A DNA stretch of 64,000 nt from Parasulfuritortus cantonensis (GCF_004337445.1 NZ_SJZB01000042.1:124001-188000); one strand, 5' to 3'. Shown: positions 18,672-28,180, counted from the stretch's first letter. Notes: generated by a model from the sequence alone, not told the origin. Made by a program: numbers and translations.

Positions 18672-19993
18672 ATGCTCCGAATGAGCAATTCCGACTGGCT
18701 GGACCGCACCCGCACCGCCCTCTGGCACCCCTGTACCCAGATGAAGCAGCTGGAGGCCATGCCGCCGCTGCCGATCGCGCGCGGCGAAGGGCCCTGGCTG
18801 ATCGACTACGACGGCCGCCGCTACCTCGACGCCATTTCATCCTGGTGGGTGAACCTGTTCGGCCATGCGGAGCCGCGCATCAACGCCGCCATCGTCGACC
18901 AGCTGGCGCGCATCGAGCACGTCATCCTGGCCGGCTGCACCCACGCCCCGTGGTCGAGCTGTCCGAGCGGCTGGCCAGGCTGACCGGGCTCGGCCACGCC
19001 TTCTACGGTTCCGACGGCGCTTCGGCGACCGAGATCGCGCTCAAGATGAGCTTCCATTACTGGCGCAACAGCGGCCGACCGGAGAAGACCGGTTTCGTGA
19101 GCCTGAAGAACGGCTACCACGGCGAGACCATCGGCGCCCTGTCGGTCACCGACGTGGCCCTGTTCAAGGACACCTACGCGCCCCTGCTGCGCCTGAGCCA
19201 CCAGGCCATGAGCCCGGATTGGCGCCTGGCCGGGCCGGGCGAGTCGGCCGAGGCCTACGCCCGGCGCGCCGCCGCCGACCTGGACGCCTGGTTGGCGACG
19301 CACGCCGACACCACCGCGGCGGTGATCCTGGAGCCCCTGGTGCAGGGCGCCGCGGGCATGGCCATGTACCATCCGGCCTACCTGAACGCCGTGCGGGCGA
19401 GTTGCGACCGCCATGCCGTGCACCTGATCGCCGACGAGATCGCCGTCGGTTTCGGGCGCACCGGCACGCTGTTCGCCTGCCAGCAGGCGGCCGCCTCGGT
19501 CGCCGACATCGCCGACTTCCTGTGCCTGTCCAAGGGCATCACCGGCGGCTACCTGCCGCTCTCGGCGGTGCTCACCCGCGAGGCGGTCTACGCCGCCTTT
19601 TACGACGACCGCACTGCGCGCGGCTTCCTGCATTCGCATTCCTATACCGGCAACCCGCTCGCCTGCCGGGCCGCGCTGGCGGTGCTCGACATCTTCGAGG
19701 AGGACCGCGTGCTGGAACGCAACCGCGCCGCCGCGGCGCGCTTCGACGCGCGCCTGGCGGCCGTGCGCGCGCATCCCCGGGTGCGCGACTTCCGCCGTAC
19801 CGGCATGATCTGGGCCTTCGAGGTCGCGGACGCCCCGGCCGGGTTCGCCGGCGACTTCCACCGCCGCGCCCTGGCGCGCGGGGTGTTCATCCGGCCGATC
19901 GGCGCGACCGTGTACTTCATGCCGCCCTACGTGCTGGACGATGCCGCCATGGCCTTGCTGGCCGACACGGTGCTGGAATTGCTGAATACCTGA
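18672..19993 (+). pseudogene. bioA: Adenosylmethionine-8-amino-7-oxononanoate aminotransferase (bioA), frameshifted
   Basis: A class III PLP-dependent aminotransferase of biotin synthesis, converting KAPA to DAPA with SAM as amino donor. The first frame reads MLRMSNSDWLDRTRTALWHPCTQMKQLE and YLDAISSWWVNLFGHAEPRIN up to LAGCTHAP. The protein then continues in the next frame as VVELSERLARLTGLGHAFYGSDGASATEIALKM to the end at 19993. The break is at 18950, where CCCCGTGG appears in place of the expected CCCCGGTGG: one G is missing. Everything else is intact, including the PLP-lysine region LSKGITGGYLPLSAV. It is either a recent inactivation or a sequencing indel. It is divergent from groES. Confidence 0.85.
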
Positions 19994-20057
19994 GCGGGTT
20001 TGTCAACAAAGGGGGTCGGCCCCTAAACTGGCGCCATCGCCGTCACCGAAGCCGACC

Positions 20058-22088
20058 ATGAACCGCCTTGCCCTGGAGACCAGCCCCTATCTGTTGCAGC
20101 ACAAGGACAATCCGGTCGACTGGTACCCCTGGGGCCCGGAGGCCCTGGCCCGGGCGCAGGCCGAGGACAAGCCGATCCTGCTCTCGGTCGGCTATTCGAC
20201 CTGCCACTGGTGCCACGTCATGGCGCATGAGTCGTTCGAGGACCCGGAGCTGGCGGCGCGCTTGAACGCCCTGTTCGTCAACGTCAAGGTCGACCGCGAG
20301 GAACGCCCGGACCTCGACCAGATCTACCAGACCGCCCAGCAGATGCTCAGCGGCCGTTCCGGCGGCTGGCCCCTGACCCTGTTCCTGGCGCCGGACCAGA
20401 CGCCCTTCTTCGGCGGTACCTATTTCCCCCGCGAGGCGCGTTTCGGCCTGCCCGGGTTTGCCCGCCTGATCGAGAGCGTCGCCTATGCCTGGGCCAACCG
20501 GCGCGGCGAGATCGTCGAGCAGAACGCCTCGCTGCGCGCGGCGCTGGCCGGCGTGGCGCCGGCCGCGGCCGAGGAGCTGACGCGCGAGCGGGCGCCGATC
20601 GAGCGCGCGCTGGCCGCGAACGTGGCGAATTTCGACGATGCCAACGGCGGCTACGGCGGCGCACCCAAGTTCCCGCGCCCGGCCGACTTGGAGTTCCTGC
20701 TCGCCCAGGGCGACGCCGCGGCACGCGGGCAGGTCCTGTTCAGTCTGCGCAAGATGGCCGAGGGGGGCCTGTTCGACCAGCTGGGCGGCGGTTTCTACCG
20801 CTACTCGGTGGACGCGATGTGGATGATTCCGCACTTCGAGAAGATGCTCTACGACAACGGCCCCCTGCTCGGCCTCTATGCCGACGCCTGGGCGCTCACC
20901 GGCGAGCCGCTGTTCGAGCAGGCCGCGGCGATGACCGCGGCCTGGCTGGAGCGCGAGATGACCAGCCCGGACGGCCTCTTCCATTCGGCCCAGGACGCCG
21001 ACTCCGAGCACGAGGAAGGCAAGTTCTACGTCTGGCGCCCGGACCAGGCGCGCGCCCTGCTGAGCCCGGACGAGTACGCCGTCGCGGCGCGCCACTGGGG
21101 GCTCGACCGGCCGGCCAACTTCGAAGGCCAGGCCTGGCATCTGCGGGTCGCCAAGCCGCTCGCCGAGGTGGCCGGCCGGCTGGGCATCGCCGAGGCCGAG
21201 GCGGCCAGGCACCTGGCCGGGGCGCGTGCCAAGCTGTTCGCGGCGCGCGGCCGGCGCATCCCGCCCGGCCGCGACGACAAGGTGCTGACCGGCTGGAATG
21301 CCCTGATGGTGCGCGGCCTGGCCCGTGCGGCCCGGCGCTTCGGGCGCGCCGACTGGCTGGCCGCCGCCTGGCGCGCGCTCGACGCCCTGCGCAACCGGCT
21401 CTGGCGTGACGGCCGTCTGCTGGCCAGCTATAAGGACGGCCAGGCAAACCTGAATGCCTACCTGGACGATCATGCCTACCTGCTGGCCGCGCTCCTGGAG
21501 ACCATGCAGGCGGGTTACCGCGGCGTCGACATGGCCTGGGCCCGGGCGCTGGCCGACGCCCTGCTGGTCGACTTCGAGGACACCGCGGCGGGCGGCTTCT
21601 ATTTCACCCGCCACGACCACGAGGCCCTGATCCAGCGTCCGAAACCCGCTTACGACCAGGCCACGCCCTCGGGCAACGGCATGGCGGCGCTGAGCCTGGG
21701 CCGGCTCGGCCTGCTGACCGGCGACGCCCGCTATGGCGCGGCGGCGGAACGCTGCCTGCGTCTGTTCCAGGCGGCCATGCGCGACCAGCCCCTGGCCCAT
21801 GGCACCCTGCTCACGGCCCTGGCCGAGACATTGCAACCGCCCCGGCTGATCGTCCTGCGCGGCCCGCGCGACGAGGTCGCGGCCTGGCAGGCCGTGGCGA
21901 ATCCGCGCTGTCCTCCCGGTACCCTGTTGCTGGCCCCGGCGGACGATTGCCGGGGCCTGCCGGAGCCTCTCGCGAAGCCGGTTCGGGCCGGTGTCGCGGC
22001 CTACGTTTGCGAGGGCGCGAATTGCCTACCCGAAATAGTGCAAATGACGGAGCTGACGGCTATTTTATCCGGCTACGCTATGAATTAA
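20058..22088 (+). CDS. DUF255 thioredoxin-fold protein (YyaL/SSP411-like)
   Basis: A 676-residue protein. The N-terminus [25 protein letters not shown] leads to a thioredoxin-like domain with the CHWCHVM motif (Cys49, Cys52). The rest is an (alpha/alpha) barrel related to N-acylglucosamine epimerases and cellulases ([45 protein letters not shown]). Members such as B. subtilis YyaL and human SPATA20 have no firm biochemical function; a role in thiol redox or sugar metabolism has been proposed. The start at 20058 is set by the conserved N-terminus. It seems to be a single-gene unit. Confidence 0.93.
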   Translation: MNRLALETSPYLLQHKDNPVDWYPWGPEALARAQAEDKPILLSVGYSTCHWCHVMAHESFEDPELAARLNALFVNVKVDREERPDLDQIYQTAQQMLSGRSGGWPLTLFLAPDQTPFFGGTYFPREARFGLPGFARLIESVAYAWANRRGEIVEQNASLRAALAGVAPAAAEELTRERAPIERALAANVANFDDANGGYGGAPKFPRPADLEFLLAQGDAAARGQVLFSLRKMAEGGLFDQLGGGFYRYSVDAMWMIPHFEKMLYDNGPLLGLYADAWALTGEPLFEQAAAMTAAWLEREMTSPDGLFHSAQDADSEHEEGKFYVWRPDQARALLSPDEYAVAARHWGLDRPANFEGQAWHLRVAKPLAEVAGRLGIAEAEAARHLAGARAKLFAARGRRIPPGRDDKVLTGWNALMVRGLARAARRFGRADWLAAAWRALDALRNRLWRDGRLLASYKDGQANLNAYLDDHAYLLAALLETMQAGYRGVDMAWARALADALLVDFEDTAAGGFYFTRHDHEALIQRPKPAYDQATPSGNGMAALSLGRLGLLTGDARYGAAAERCLRLFQAAMRDQPLAHGTLLTALAETLQPPRLIVLRGPRDEVAAWQAVANPRCPPGTLLLAPADDCRGLPEPLAKPVRAGVAAYVCEGANCLPEIVQMTELTAILSGYAMN

Positions 22089-22163
22089 GATGCGTGCCGC
22101 AACCGAGCCCCGGGCGGTCGCCTGGAGCGGATCGAGAGTTGTCCAATACAAAGGAGATTACAC

Positions 22164-22466
22164 ATGAAAGTTACCCTGATCGTCGCCGCCGCCCTGCTCG
22201 CCCTGTCCGGTTCCGCCATGGCTGACCAGAAGCTTGCCCAGTCCAAGGCCTGCCTGAGCTGCCACCAGGTCGACAAGAAGGTGGTCGGCCCCGCGTTCAA
22301 GGATGTCGCCAACAAGTACAAGGGCGATGCCAAGGCCGAAGAACACCTGGTCAACGTCATCCAGAACGGCGGCAAGGGTGTCTGGGGCAACGTCCCGATG
22401 CCGAAGCAGCCCCAGGTCAAGCCGGAAGAGGCCCAGACCCTGGTGAAGTGGGTGCTGTCCCTGTAA
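22164..22466 (+). CDS. Small class I c-type cytochrome
   Basis: A 100-residue periplasmic cytochrome. The signal peptide (residues 1-20) ends SAMA, leaving a mature protein of about 80 residues, the size of cytochromes c551/c552. The haem motif is CLSCH (Cys30, Cys33, His34). The likely sixth ligand is Met79 in WGNVPMPKQ. It probably shuttles electrons in the periplasm between dehydrogenases or sulfur-oxidising enzymes and terminal oxidases or reductases; the exact partner is unknown. AAGGAGA precedes the ATG and a strong terminator follows, so it is monocistronic and probably well expressed. Confidence 0.94.
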   Translation: MKVTLIVAAALLALSGSAMADQKLAQSKACLSCHQVDKKVVGPAFKDVANKYKGDAKAEEHLVNVIQNGGKGVWGNVPMPKQPQVKPEEAQTLVKWVLSL

Positions 22467-22483
22467 TCGGTCACACCGATTCG

Positions 22484-22512
22484 AAAAAAGGCCGGCCAGT
22501 CCGGCCTTTTTT
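22484..22512 (+). terminator. Rho-independent terminator
   Basis: A 12-bp stem (AAAAAAGGCCGG with its complement at 22501-22512) and a CCAGT loop, followed by further T residues, 17 bases after the cytochrome stop. Confidence 0.94.
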
Positions 22513-22578
22513 TATGTCCGGCGAGTGCGCCATGGTATAAATCCACGGTTGCTTAAATTTTTTGCCAGGGGTTTCCCG

Positions 22579-23724
22579 ATGCGTATTCGCCGTTTGTCCG
22601 CCCTCTCCCTGACGCTGCTCGGCCTGCTTGCCGGCTGCGGCCAGAAAGACGTCGCCACGGACGGCACGGAAGTCGTGCGCATCGGCTCCGTGGCCCCGCT
22701 CACCGGTGCCCAGTCGCACATCGGCAAGGACAACGACAACGGTGCCCGTATGGCCGTCGACGAGATCAACGCCGCCGGCCTCAGCCTGGGCGGCAAGCCG
22801 GTGAAGCTGGAGTTGATCAGCGAGGACGACGCGGCCGACCCGAAGACCGCTACCAACGTGGCCCAGAAACTGGTCGACGAAGGGGTCAAGGCGGTCATCG
22901 GCCACCTCAATTCCGGCACCACGATCCCGGCCTCGAAGATCTACCACGACGCCGGCATCCCGCAGATCTCGCCCTCGGCGACCGCCATCGCCTATACCGC
23001 GCAGGGCTACAACACCGCCTACCGGGTGATGGCCAACGATGCCCAGCAGGGCAAGGCACTCGGCCAGTACGCCGTGACCAGGCTGGGGGCCAAGAAGGTC
23101 GCCATCATCGATGACCGCACCGCCTACGGCCAGGGCCTCGCCGACGAGTTCGAGAAGGCGGCGGCCGCCGCCGGCGCCGAGGTGGTGGCGCGCGAGTACA
23201 CCAACGACAAGGCGACCGACTTCACCGCCATCCTGACCAGCATCAAGGGCAAGTCACCCGACCTGGTCTTCTTCGGCGGCATGGACCCGCAGGGCGGCCC
23301 GATGGCGCGCCAGATGAAACGCCTCGGCCTGCCCGCTAAGCTGCTCGGCGGCGACGGCCTGCAGAACATCAACTTCCTCAAGCTGGCCGGGGCCGACGCC
23401 GACGGCGTGGTCGCCTCGTCGCCCGGCCTGCCGCTCGAAGCCATGCCCGGCGGCGCCCAGTTCAAGCAGAAGTTCGAGGCCAAGTACGGCCCCATCCAGG
23501 TCTACGCCCCTTATGCCTACGATGCCGTGCAGGTCCTGGTGGCGGCCATGAAGCGCGCCGACTCGGCCGAGCCGGCCAAGGTCCTGGCGGAACTGCCCAA
23601 GACCGATTACGCCGGTGTCACCGGCCCCCTGCGCTTCGACGCCAAGGGCGACACCGCGGGCGGCGCGGTGACCCTGTACCAGGTCGAGAACGGCGCCTGG
23701 GTGGTGCTGGAGACCGTCAAGTAA
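22579..23724 (+). CDS. livK: Branched-chain amino acid ABC transporter, substrate-binding lipoprotein
   Basis: A 381-residue type I periplasmic binding protein. It has a lipoprotein signal with lipobox LAGC at Cys20, so it is membrane-anchored rather than free as in E. coli. The Leu/Ile/Val-binding fold is clear: VVRIGSVAPLTGAQSHIGKDNDNGARMAVDEIN and the ISPSATA segment. It captures branched-chain or related amino acids for the LivHMGF permease encoded next. The start at 22579 is chosen because it gives a compact signal peptide; an upstream in-frame ATG at 22525 adds an unlike extension. It is the first gene of livKHMGF. Confidence 0.93.
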   Translation: MRIRRLSALSLTLLGLLAGCGQKDVATDGTEVVRIGSVAPLTGAQSHIGKDNDNGARMAVDEINAAGLSLGGKPVKLELISEDDAADPKTATNVAQKLVDEGVKAVIGHLNSGTTIPASKIYHDAGIPQISPSATAIAYTAQGYNTAYRVMANDAQQGKALGQYAVTRLGAKKVAIIDDRTAYGQGLADEFEKAAAAAGAEVVAREYTNDKATDFTAILTSIKGKSPDLVFFGGMDPQGGPMARQMKRLGLPAKLLGGDGLQNINFLKLAGADADGVVASSPGLPLEAMPGGAQFKQKFEAKYGPIQVYAPYAYDAVQVLVAAMKRADSAEPAKVLAELPKTDYAGVTGPLRFDAKGDTAGGAVTLYQVENGAWVVLETVK

Positions 23725-23758
23725 GCGGCGCCCCAGTCGAAGCCGGCGGGTACGACGC

Positions 23759-24688
23759 ATGGACATCTTCGTACAGCAACTGATCAACGGCCTGGTTCTG
23801 GGTAGCATCTATGCCCTGGTGGCGCTCGGCTACACCATGGTCTACGGCATCCTCGAACTCATCAACTTCGCCCACGGCGAGGTGACCATGATCGGCGCCA
23901 TGGTCGCCCTGGCGGTGATCGGCGCCCTGCTCGGCGCCAACCCTGACCTGCCCGGTCTGCTGGTGGTCGTGGCCGGCGTGCTGGTGGCGGTACCCGCCTG
24001 CATGGTGCTCGGCTTCGTCATCGAGAAGGTCGCCTACCGGCCCCTGCGCAAGGCGCCGCGCCTGGCCCCGCTGATCACCGCGATCGGCGTTTCCATCGTC
24101 CTCCAGAACGCCGCCATGCTGATCTGGGGGCGCGGCTACGTGTCGTTCCCGGCCATCCTGCCGCGCGGCCGCCACGAGATCCTGGGCGCCACGGTGACCG
24201 ACCTGCAGATCGCCATCGTCGCCCTCTCGGTGCTGGTCATGGTCGGCCTGGTCTTGCTGGTCGAACGCACCCGCCTGGGCCGGGCCATGCGCGCCACGGC
24301 GCAGTCGCGCGAAGTGGCCGAACTGATGGGGGTGAACGTCGACACGGTCATCTCCGCGACCTTCGTCATCGGCTCCGCCCTGGCCGCCATCGCCGGCGTG
24401 ATGGTGAGCGCCTACTACGGCCTGGCGCACTACTACATGGGCTTCCTGCTCGGCCTCAAGGCCTTCTCGGCGGCCGTGCTCGGGGGCATCGGCAACATCA
24501 TGGGGGCGGTGGTCGGCGGCATGCTGCTGGGCATCATCGAGGCGCTCGGCGCCGGCTATATCGGCGACCTGACCGGCGGCTTCCTGGGCAGCAACTACCA
24601 GGACGTGTTCGCCTTCCTGGTCCTCATCCTGGTCCTGGTATTCAGGCCCTCCGGCCTCTTGGGAGAACGGGTTGCCAATCGTGCCTGA
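23759..24688 (+). CDS. livH: Branched-chain amino acid ABC transporter permease LivH
   Basis: A 309-residue inner-membrane permease with about eight helices. It starts MDIFVQQLINGLVLGSIYALVALGYTMVYGILELINFAHGE (first 20 residues are diagnostic) and contains the cytoplasmic EAA-like loop RTRLGRAMRATAQSREVAELMGVN at about residues 170-193, the contact with the ATPase subunits. It forms the heterodimeric channel with LivM. The gene starts 34 bases after livK. Confidence 0.95.
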   Translation: MDIFVQQLINGLVLGSIYALVALGYTMVYGILELINFAHGEVTMIGAMVALAVIGALLGANPDLPGLLVVVAGVLVAVPACMVLGFVIEKVAYRPLRKAPRLAPLITAIGVSIVLQNAAMLIWGRGYVSFPAILPRGRHEILGATVTDLQIAIVALSVLVMVGLVLLVERTRLGRAMRATAQSREVAELMGVNVDTVISATFVIGSALAAIAGVMVSAYYGLAHYYMGFLLGLKAFSAAVLGGIGNIMGAVVGGMLLGIIEALGAGYIGDLTGGFLGSNYQDVFAFLVLILVLVFRPSGLLGERVANRA

Positions 24689-24721
24689 CCGGCCGGCGCG
24701 GCTGCCGCGGGGGTGCCGGCC

Positions 24722-25834
24722 ATGACCGCCCTGGTCGCCCGCCTGCGCCGCAACCCGCTGCTCGCCTACGGCCTGCTCGCGGTTCTGCTGCTGCTCCTGC
24801 CGTTCCTGGTCGGGGCCGGGCTCGGCCGCGGCTGGGTGCGCGTGCTCGACTTCGTGCTGCTCTATTCCATGCTGGCGCTCGGCCTCAATATCGTGGTCGG
24901 CTACGCCGGCCTGCTCGACCTCGGCTACATCGCCTTCTATGCCCTCGGGGCCTATCTGTTCGCCTGGCTGAGCAGCCCGCATTTCGGCATCCACCTGCCG
25001 TTCTGGCTGGTGCTGCCGACCGGCGCCGCCCTGGCCGGTCTGTTCGGTGTCCTGCTCGGCGCCCCGACGCTGCGTCTGCGCGGCGATTACCTGGCCATCG
25101 TCACCCTGGGCTTCGGCGAGATCATCCGCATCTTCATGAACAACCTGGACGCCCCGATCAACGTCACCAACGGCCCCCAGGGCATCAACCTGATCGACCC
25201 GATCCGGATCGCCGGCCTGTCCCTGGGGCAGACCACGCAGCTGGCCGGCATCACCTTTTCGCCGCCGCACCTCTACTACTACTTCTTCCTGGCCATGACC
25301 CTGGCCACGGTGTTCGTCGCCCTGCGCCTGCAGGATTCGCGCATCGGCCGCGCCTGGGCGGCAATCCGCGAGGACGAGGTAGCGGCCGCGGCGATGGGCA
25401 TCAACACGCGCAACATCAAGCTGCTCGCCTTTGCCATGGGCGCCATGTTCGGCGGCCTGGCCGGCGGCCTGTTCGCCGCCTTCCAGGGCTTCATCAGTCC
25501 GGAGAGCTTCAACCTCATGGAGTCGATCATGATCCTGTGCATGATCGTGCTGGGCGGCATGGGCAACGTGCCGGGCGTCCTGCTCGGCGCCTTCCTGCTC
25601 ACCGTGCTGCCCGAGGCGCTGCGCTACGTGGGCGACTGGCAGCGTGCGGTGCTCGGCAACGTGGTGGTCGACCCGAACGACCTGCGCATGCTGTTGTTCG
25701 GCCTGGCGATGGTCATGATGATGCTGTACCGGCCGGCCGGCCTGATCCCGTCGCGCCAGCGCCGGCGCGAGTTCGATGCCGACGACGGCGTGGCCGAGCA
25801 GGAACAGGCCAGCCTGTACGACGCCGGGGCCTGA
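24722..25834 (+). CDS. livM: Branched-chain amino acid ABC transporter permease LivM
   Basis: A 370-residue permease partner of LivH with about nine or ten helices. Typical motifs are LNIVVGYAGLLDLGYIAFYALGAY and the coupling loop RIGRAWAAIREDEVAAAAMGIN. The carboxy tail is short and charged (SRQRRREFDADDGVAEQEQ). The ATG at 24722 is preferred over a GTG three codons upstream. The gene lies 33 bases after livH and four bases before livG, in one operon. Confidence 0.94.
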   Translation: MTALVARLRRNPLLAYGLLAVLLLLLPFLVGAGLGRGWVRVLDFVLLYSMLALGLNIVVGYAGLLDLGYIAFYALGAYLFAWLSSPHFGIHLPFWLVLPTGAALAGLFGVLLGAPTLRLRGDYLAIVTLGFGEIIRIFMNNLDAPINVTNGPQGINLIDPIRIAGLSLGQTTQLAGITFSPPHLYYYFFLAMTLATVFVALRLQDSRIGRAWAAIREDEVAAAAMGINTRNIKLLAFAMGAMFGGLAGGLFAAFQGFISPESFNLMESIMILCMIVLGGMGNVPGVLLGAFLLTVLPEALRYVGDWQRAVLGNVVVDPNDLRMLLFGLAMVMMMLYRPAGLIPSRQRRREFDADDGVAEQEQASLYDAGA

Positions 25835-25838
25835 CGCC

Positions 25839-26606
25839 ATGGCTGCCCTGCTTTCGGTCGACCGGGTGAGCAAGCGCTTCGGCGGCCTTGCGGCGCTCGA
25901 GGACGTGTCGCTCAGCGTCATGGCCGGCGAGATTTACGGCCTGATCGGCCCCAACGGGGCGGGCAAGACGACGCTGTTCAACTGCATGACCGGGCTCTAC
26001 ACGGTCAGCAGCGGGGCCATCCGGCTGCTCGGCCAGCCGGTCCAGAACAGCAAGCCGCACCGCATCGTCGAGTTGGGCTTCGCGCGCACCTTCCAGAACA
26101 TCCGGCTGTTCTCCAACATGACGGCGCTCGAGAACGTCATGGTCGGGCGCCATATCCGCACCCGTACCGGCGTCGTCGGGGCCGTCCTGCGCGGACCCTT
26201 CAGCTGCGCCGAGGAGCAGGCCAGCCGGCAGCGCGCGCGCGAACTGCTCGGCTTCGTCGGCCTGGCCGGCAAGGGCCAGGCGCTCGCCGGCCATCTCTCC
26301 TACGGCGCCCAGCGCCGCCTGGAGATCGCCCGCGCCCTGGCCACCGAGCCGAAGCTGCTGGCCCTCGACGAGCCGGTCGCCGGGATGAATCCGAGCGAGC
26401 GGCGCGAGATGGGCGACCTGTTCCGCAAGCTGCGCGACGCCGGCATCACCCTGTTGCTGATCGAGCACGACGTGAAGCTGGTCATGGGGCTGTGCGACCG
26501 GGTCGCCGTGCTCGACTATGGCCGCAAGATCGCCGAGGGCACCCCCGAGGTGGTCCAGCGCGACGCCGCGGTGATCGAGGCCTATCTCGGGGGCGAACCG
26601 GCATGA
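25839..26606 (+). CDS. livG: Branched-chain amino acid ABC transporter ATPase LivG
   Basis: A 255-residue cytoplasmic ABC ATPase. Walker A is GPNGAGKTT (about residues 37-45). An unusual but family-typical signature LSYGAQRRLEIARAL replaces the classical LSGGQ, and Walker B LLALDEP follows. The H-loop is in LLIEHDVK. It powers the LivHM permease together with LivF. The start MAALLSVDRVSKRFGG is four bases after the livM stop; the stop overlaps the livF start (ATGA). Confidence 0.95.
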   Translation: MAALLSVDRVSKRFGGLAALEDVSLSVMAGEIYGLIGPNGAGKTTLFNCMTGLYTVSSGAIRLLGQPVQNSKPHRIVELGFARTFQNIRLFSNMTALENVMVGRHIRTRTGVVGAVLRGPFSCAEEQASRQRARELLGFVGLAGKGQALAGHLSYGAQRRLEIARALATEPKLLALDEPVAGMNPSERREMGDLFRKLRDAGITLLLIEHDVKLVMGLCDRVAVLDYGRKIAEGTPEVVQRDAAVIEAYLGGEPA

Positions 26607-27310
26607 GCCTGCTTCGGGTCAAAGGCCTCAAAGTCCACTATGGTGGCATCCAGGCGGTGCGCGGCATCGACTTCGAGGTCGGCGAGGGCGAGCTGGTCTG
26701 CCTGATCGGCGCCAACGGCGCCGGCAAGAGCAGCACCCTGAAGGGCTTGATGGGCATGGTGCAGTGCAGCGGCCAGGTGACCTTCGGCGGTACCCGGCTG
26801 AGCAATCTCGCGACCCATGCCATCGCGGCGCGCGGCCTGTCCCTGGTCCCGGAGGGACGGGGGATATTCGGCCGCCTGACGGTGGCCGAGAATCTCGACA
26901 TCGGGGCCTATACCCGGCGCGAGCGGGCCTATGTCCGGGCCGATCTGGAACGCATGTACGGACTTTTCCCCCGCCTGGCCGAGCGGCGCAGCCAGTTGGC
27001 CGGGACGCTGTCGGGCGGGGAACAGCAGATGCTGGCGATGGCCCGGGCCATGATGGCGCGGCCGCGTCTCCTGCTGCTCGACGAGCCGAGCATGGGGCTG
27101 GCGCCGCTGATGGTACAGAAGATCTACCAGACCGTCGCCGACATCGCCAGCGAAGGGGTCGCCATCCTCCTGGTCGAGCAGAACGCGCATCTCGCCCTGC
27201 ACACCAGCCAGCGCGGCTATGTCATGGAAAGTGGTAGCATCGTACTTTCGGGGCCGAGTCAGGCCCTGGCAAATGACCCGGGCGTGAAGGCCGCCTACTT
27301 GGGTGAGTAA
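26603..27310 (+). CDS. livF: Branched-chain amino acid ABC transporter ATPase LivF
   Basis: A 235-residue second ATPase of the Liv system. Walker A is GANGAGKSS, the signature LSGGEQQMLAMARAM, Walker B LLLLDEPSMGLAP and the switch histidine region LLVEQNAHLAL. It completes the five-gene livKHMGF set. The gene overlaps livG by four bases. A 10-bp hairpin begins immediately after the stop codon. Confidence 0.95.
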   Translation: MSLLRVKGLKVHYGGIQAVRGIDFEVGEGELVCLIGANGAGKSSTLKGLMGMVQCSGQVTFGGTRLSNLATHAIAARGLSLVPEGRGIFGRLTVAENLDIGAYTRRERAYVRADLERMYGLFPRLAERRSQLAGTLSGGEQQMLAMARAMMARPRLLLLDEPSMGLAPLMVQKIYQTVADIASEGVAILLVEQNAHLALHTSQRGYVMESGSIVLSGPSQALANDPGVKAAYLGE

Positions 27311-27336
27311 GCCGTGTTGCGTCGCCGCAACACGGC
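27311..27336 (+). other. Strong hairpin directly after livF
   Basis: GCCGTGTTGC, a GTCGCC loop and GCAACACGGC form a perfect 10-bp stem beginning at the base after the stop codon. No T run follows, so this is not a standard terminator; it may stabilise the liv mRNA end or act with Rho. Confidence 0.7.
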
Positions 27337-27371
27337 AGGGCCGATGGATGGTATGGCCATTTCAAATAATA

Positions 27372-27387
27372 GAATGTACTAATATTC
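27372..27387 (+). promoter_or_regulatory. AT-rich inverted repeat upstream of the Met-rich protein gene
   Basis: GAAT, eight bases, ATTC in an A/T-rich island about 75 bases before the start codon. It contains CTAATATT, the same half-site as the palindrome at 49803-49824. It is a possible binding site for the same ArsR-type regulator. Confidence 0.35.
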
Positions 27388-27459
27388 CACCGTACACTGG
27401 CGGTCCGGAATAGCCTTCTTTTACTCGTTTGTTTTTTCTAATCCCTTAAGGAGATTGCA

Positions 27460-28125
27460 ATGAAACTGTCCGCTCTTGCCAGCGCCCTGACCCTGGCCCT
27501 GCTGTCCCAAGTCGCCCTGGCCGCCCCGGAAGGCACCGCTGCCCAGATGCTGGATCCCGCCAAGGCCGCTGACGCCGCCAAGGATCCCAAGGCCGCCGTG
27601 CAAGCCATGACCGACATGATGGACCCGGCCACCTCCATGGTCATGATGCAGAAGCTGATGGACCCGAACGTCTACACCAAGATGGCCCAGACCGGCATGT
27701 CCCCCGACATGCTGAAGTCCTACGCCGTCTTCATGGACCCGAACCTGTACGGCAAGTGGATGGCCGCCGGCATGGACCCGAACTTCTACATGGCCATGAT
27801 CAACCCCATGATGAACCCCAACATGTACATGAAGTGGGCCATGGCTCCCATGGATCCGCGCATGTGGAACATGGGCATGCAGATGATGAACCCCAGCCTG
27901 TACATGAACTGGATGATGGCCCCGATGAACCCGGCCAACATGAACCTGATGATGGCTCCGATGAACCCCAACACCTACACCCAGTGGATGGGCACCGCTG
28001 CCAACCCGCAGACCTACGGTACCTGGGGCACCTTCATGAACCCCGCCACCTACAGCAACATGGCCAACCCGGCTTCCATGTTCATGATGCCGTTTGCTCC
28101 CGTCGCCCAACCTGCCGCCAAGTAA
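27460..28125 (+). CDS. Exported methionine-rich tandem-repeat protein
   Basis: A 221-residue protein with a clean Sec signal (cleaved after ALA at residues 19-21). From about residue 53 it is built of roughly twelve degenerate repeats of 12-13 residues, each starting M-[DN]-P and often carrying Y at +5 and W/M at +8 (for example MDPNLYGKWMAAG, MDPNFYMAMINPM, MNPNTYTQWMGTA). Methionine, asparagine, proline and tyrosine dominate; cysteine is absent. I recognise no named family. Such composition could suit soft-metal binding or a structural periplasmic coat, but neither is shown. AAGGAG precedes the ATG and a strong terminator follows, which suggests an abundant monocistronic product. Confidence 0.85.
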   Translation: MKLSALASALTLALLSQVALAAPEGTAAQMLDPAKAADAAKDPKAAVQAMTDMMDPATSMVMMQKLMDPNVYTKMAQTGMSPDMLKSYAVFMDPNLYGKWMAAGMDPNFYMAMINPMMNPNMYMKWAMAPMDPRMWNMGMQMMNPSLYMNWMMAPMNPANMNLMMAPMNPNTYTQWMGTAANPQTYGTWGTFMNPATYSNMANPASMFMMPFAPVAQPAAK

Positions 28126-28150
28126 TCCGGCAGACGCTGCGCAGCAACGA

Positions 28151-28180
28151 AAAAGCGGGACGGAAACGTCCCGCTTTTTT
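28151..28180 (+). terminator. Rho-independent terminator
   Basis: A 12-bp stem (AAAAGCGGGACG with its complement at 28167-28178), a GAAA loop and trailing T residues, 25 bases after the Met-rich gene. Confidence 0.94.

Noticed and set aside
23717..25921. A 734-codon minus-strand frame opposite livH-livM
   Set aside because: Shadow of permease genes; the composition is biased and has no recognisable domain.
27753..28093. The dense repeats in the Met-rich gene as a CRISPR or DNA satellite
   Set aside because: The repetition is at protein level with variable codons and no fixed spacer; there are no cas genes in the window.
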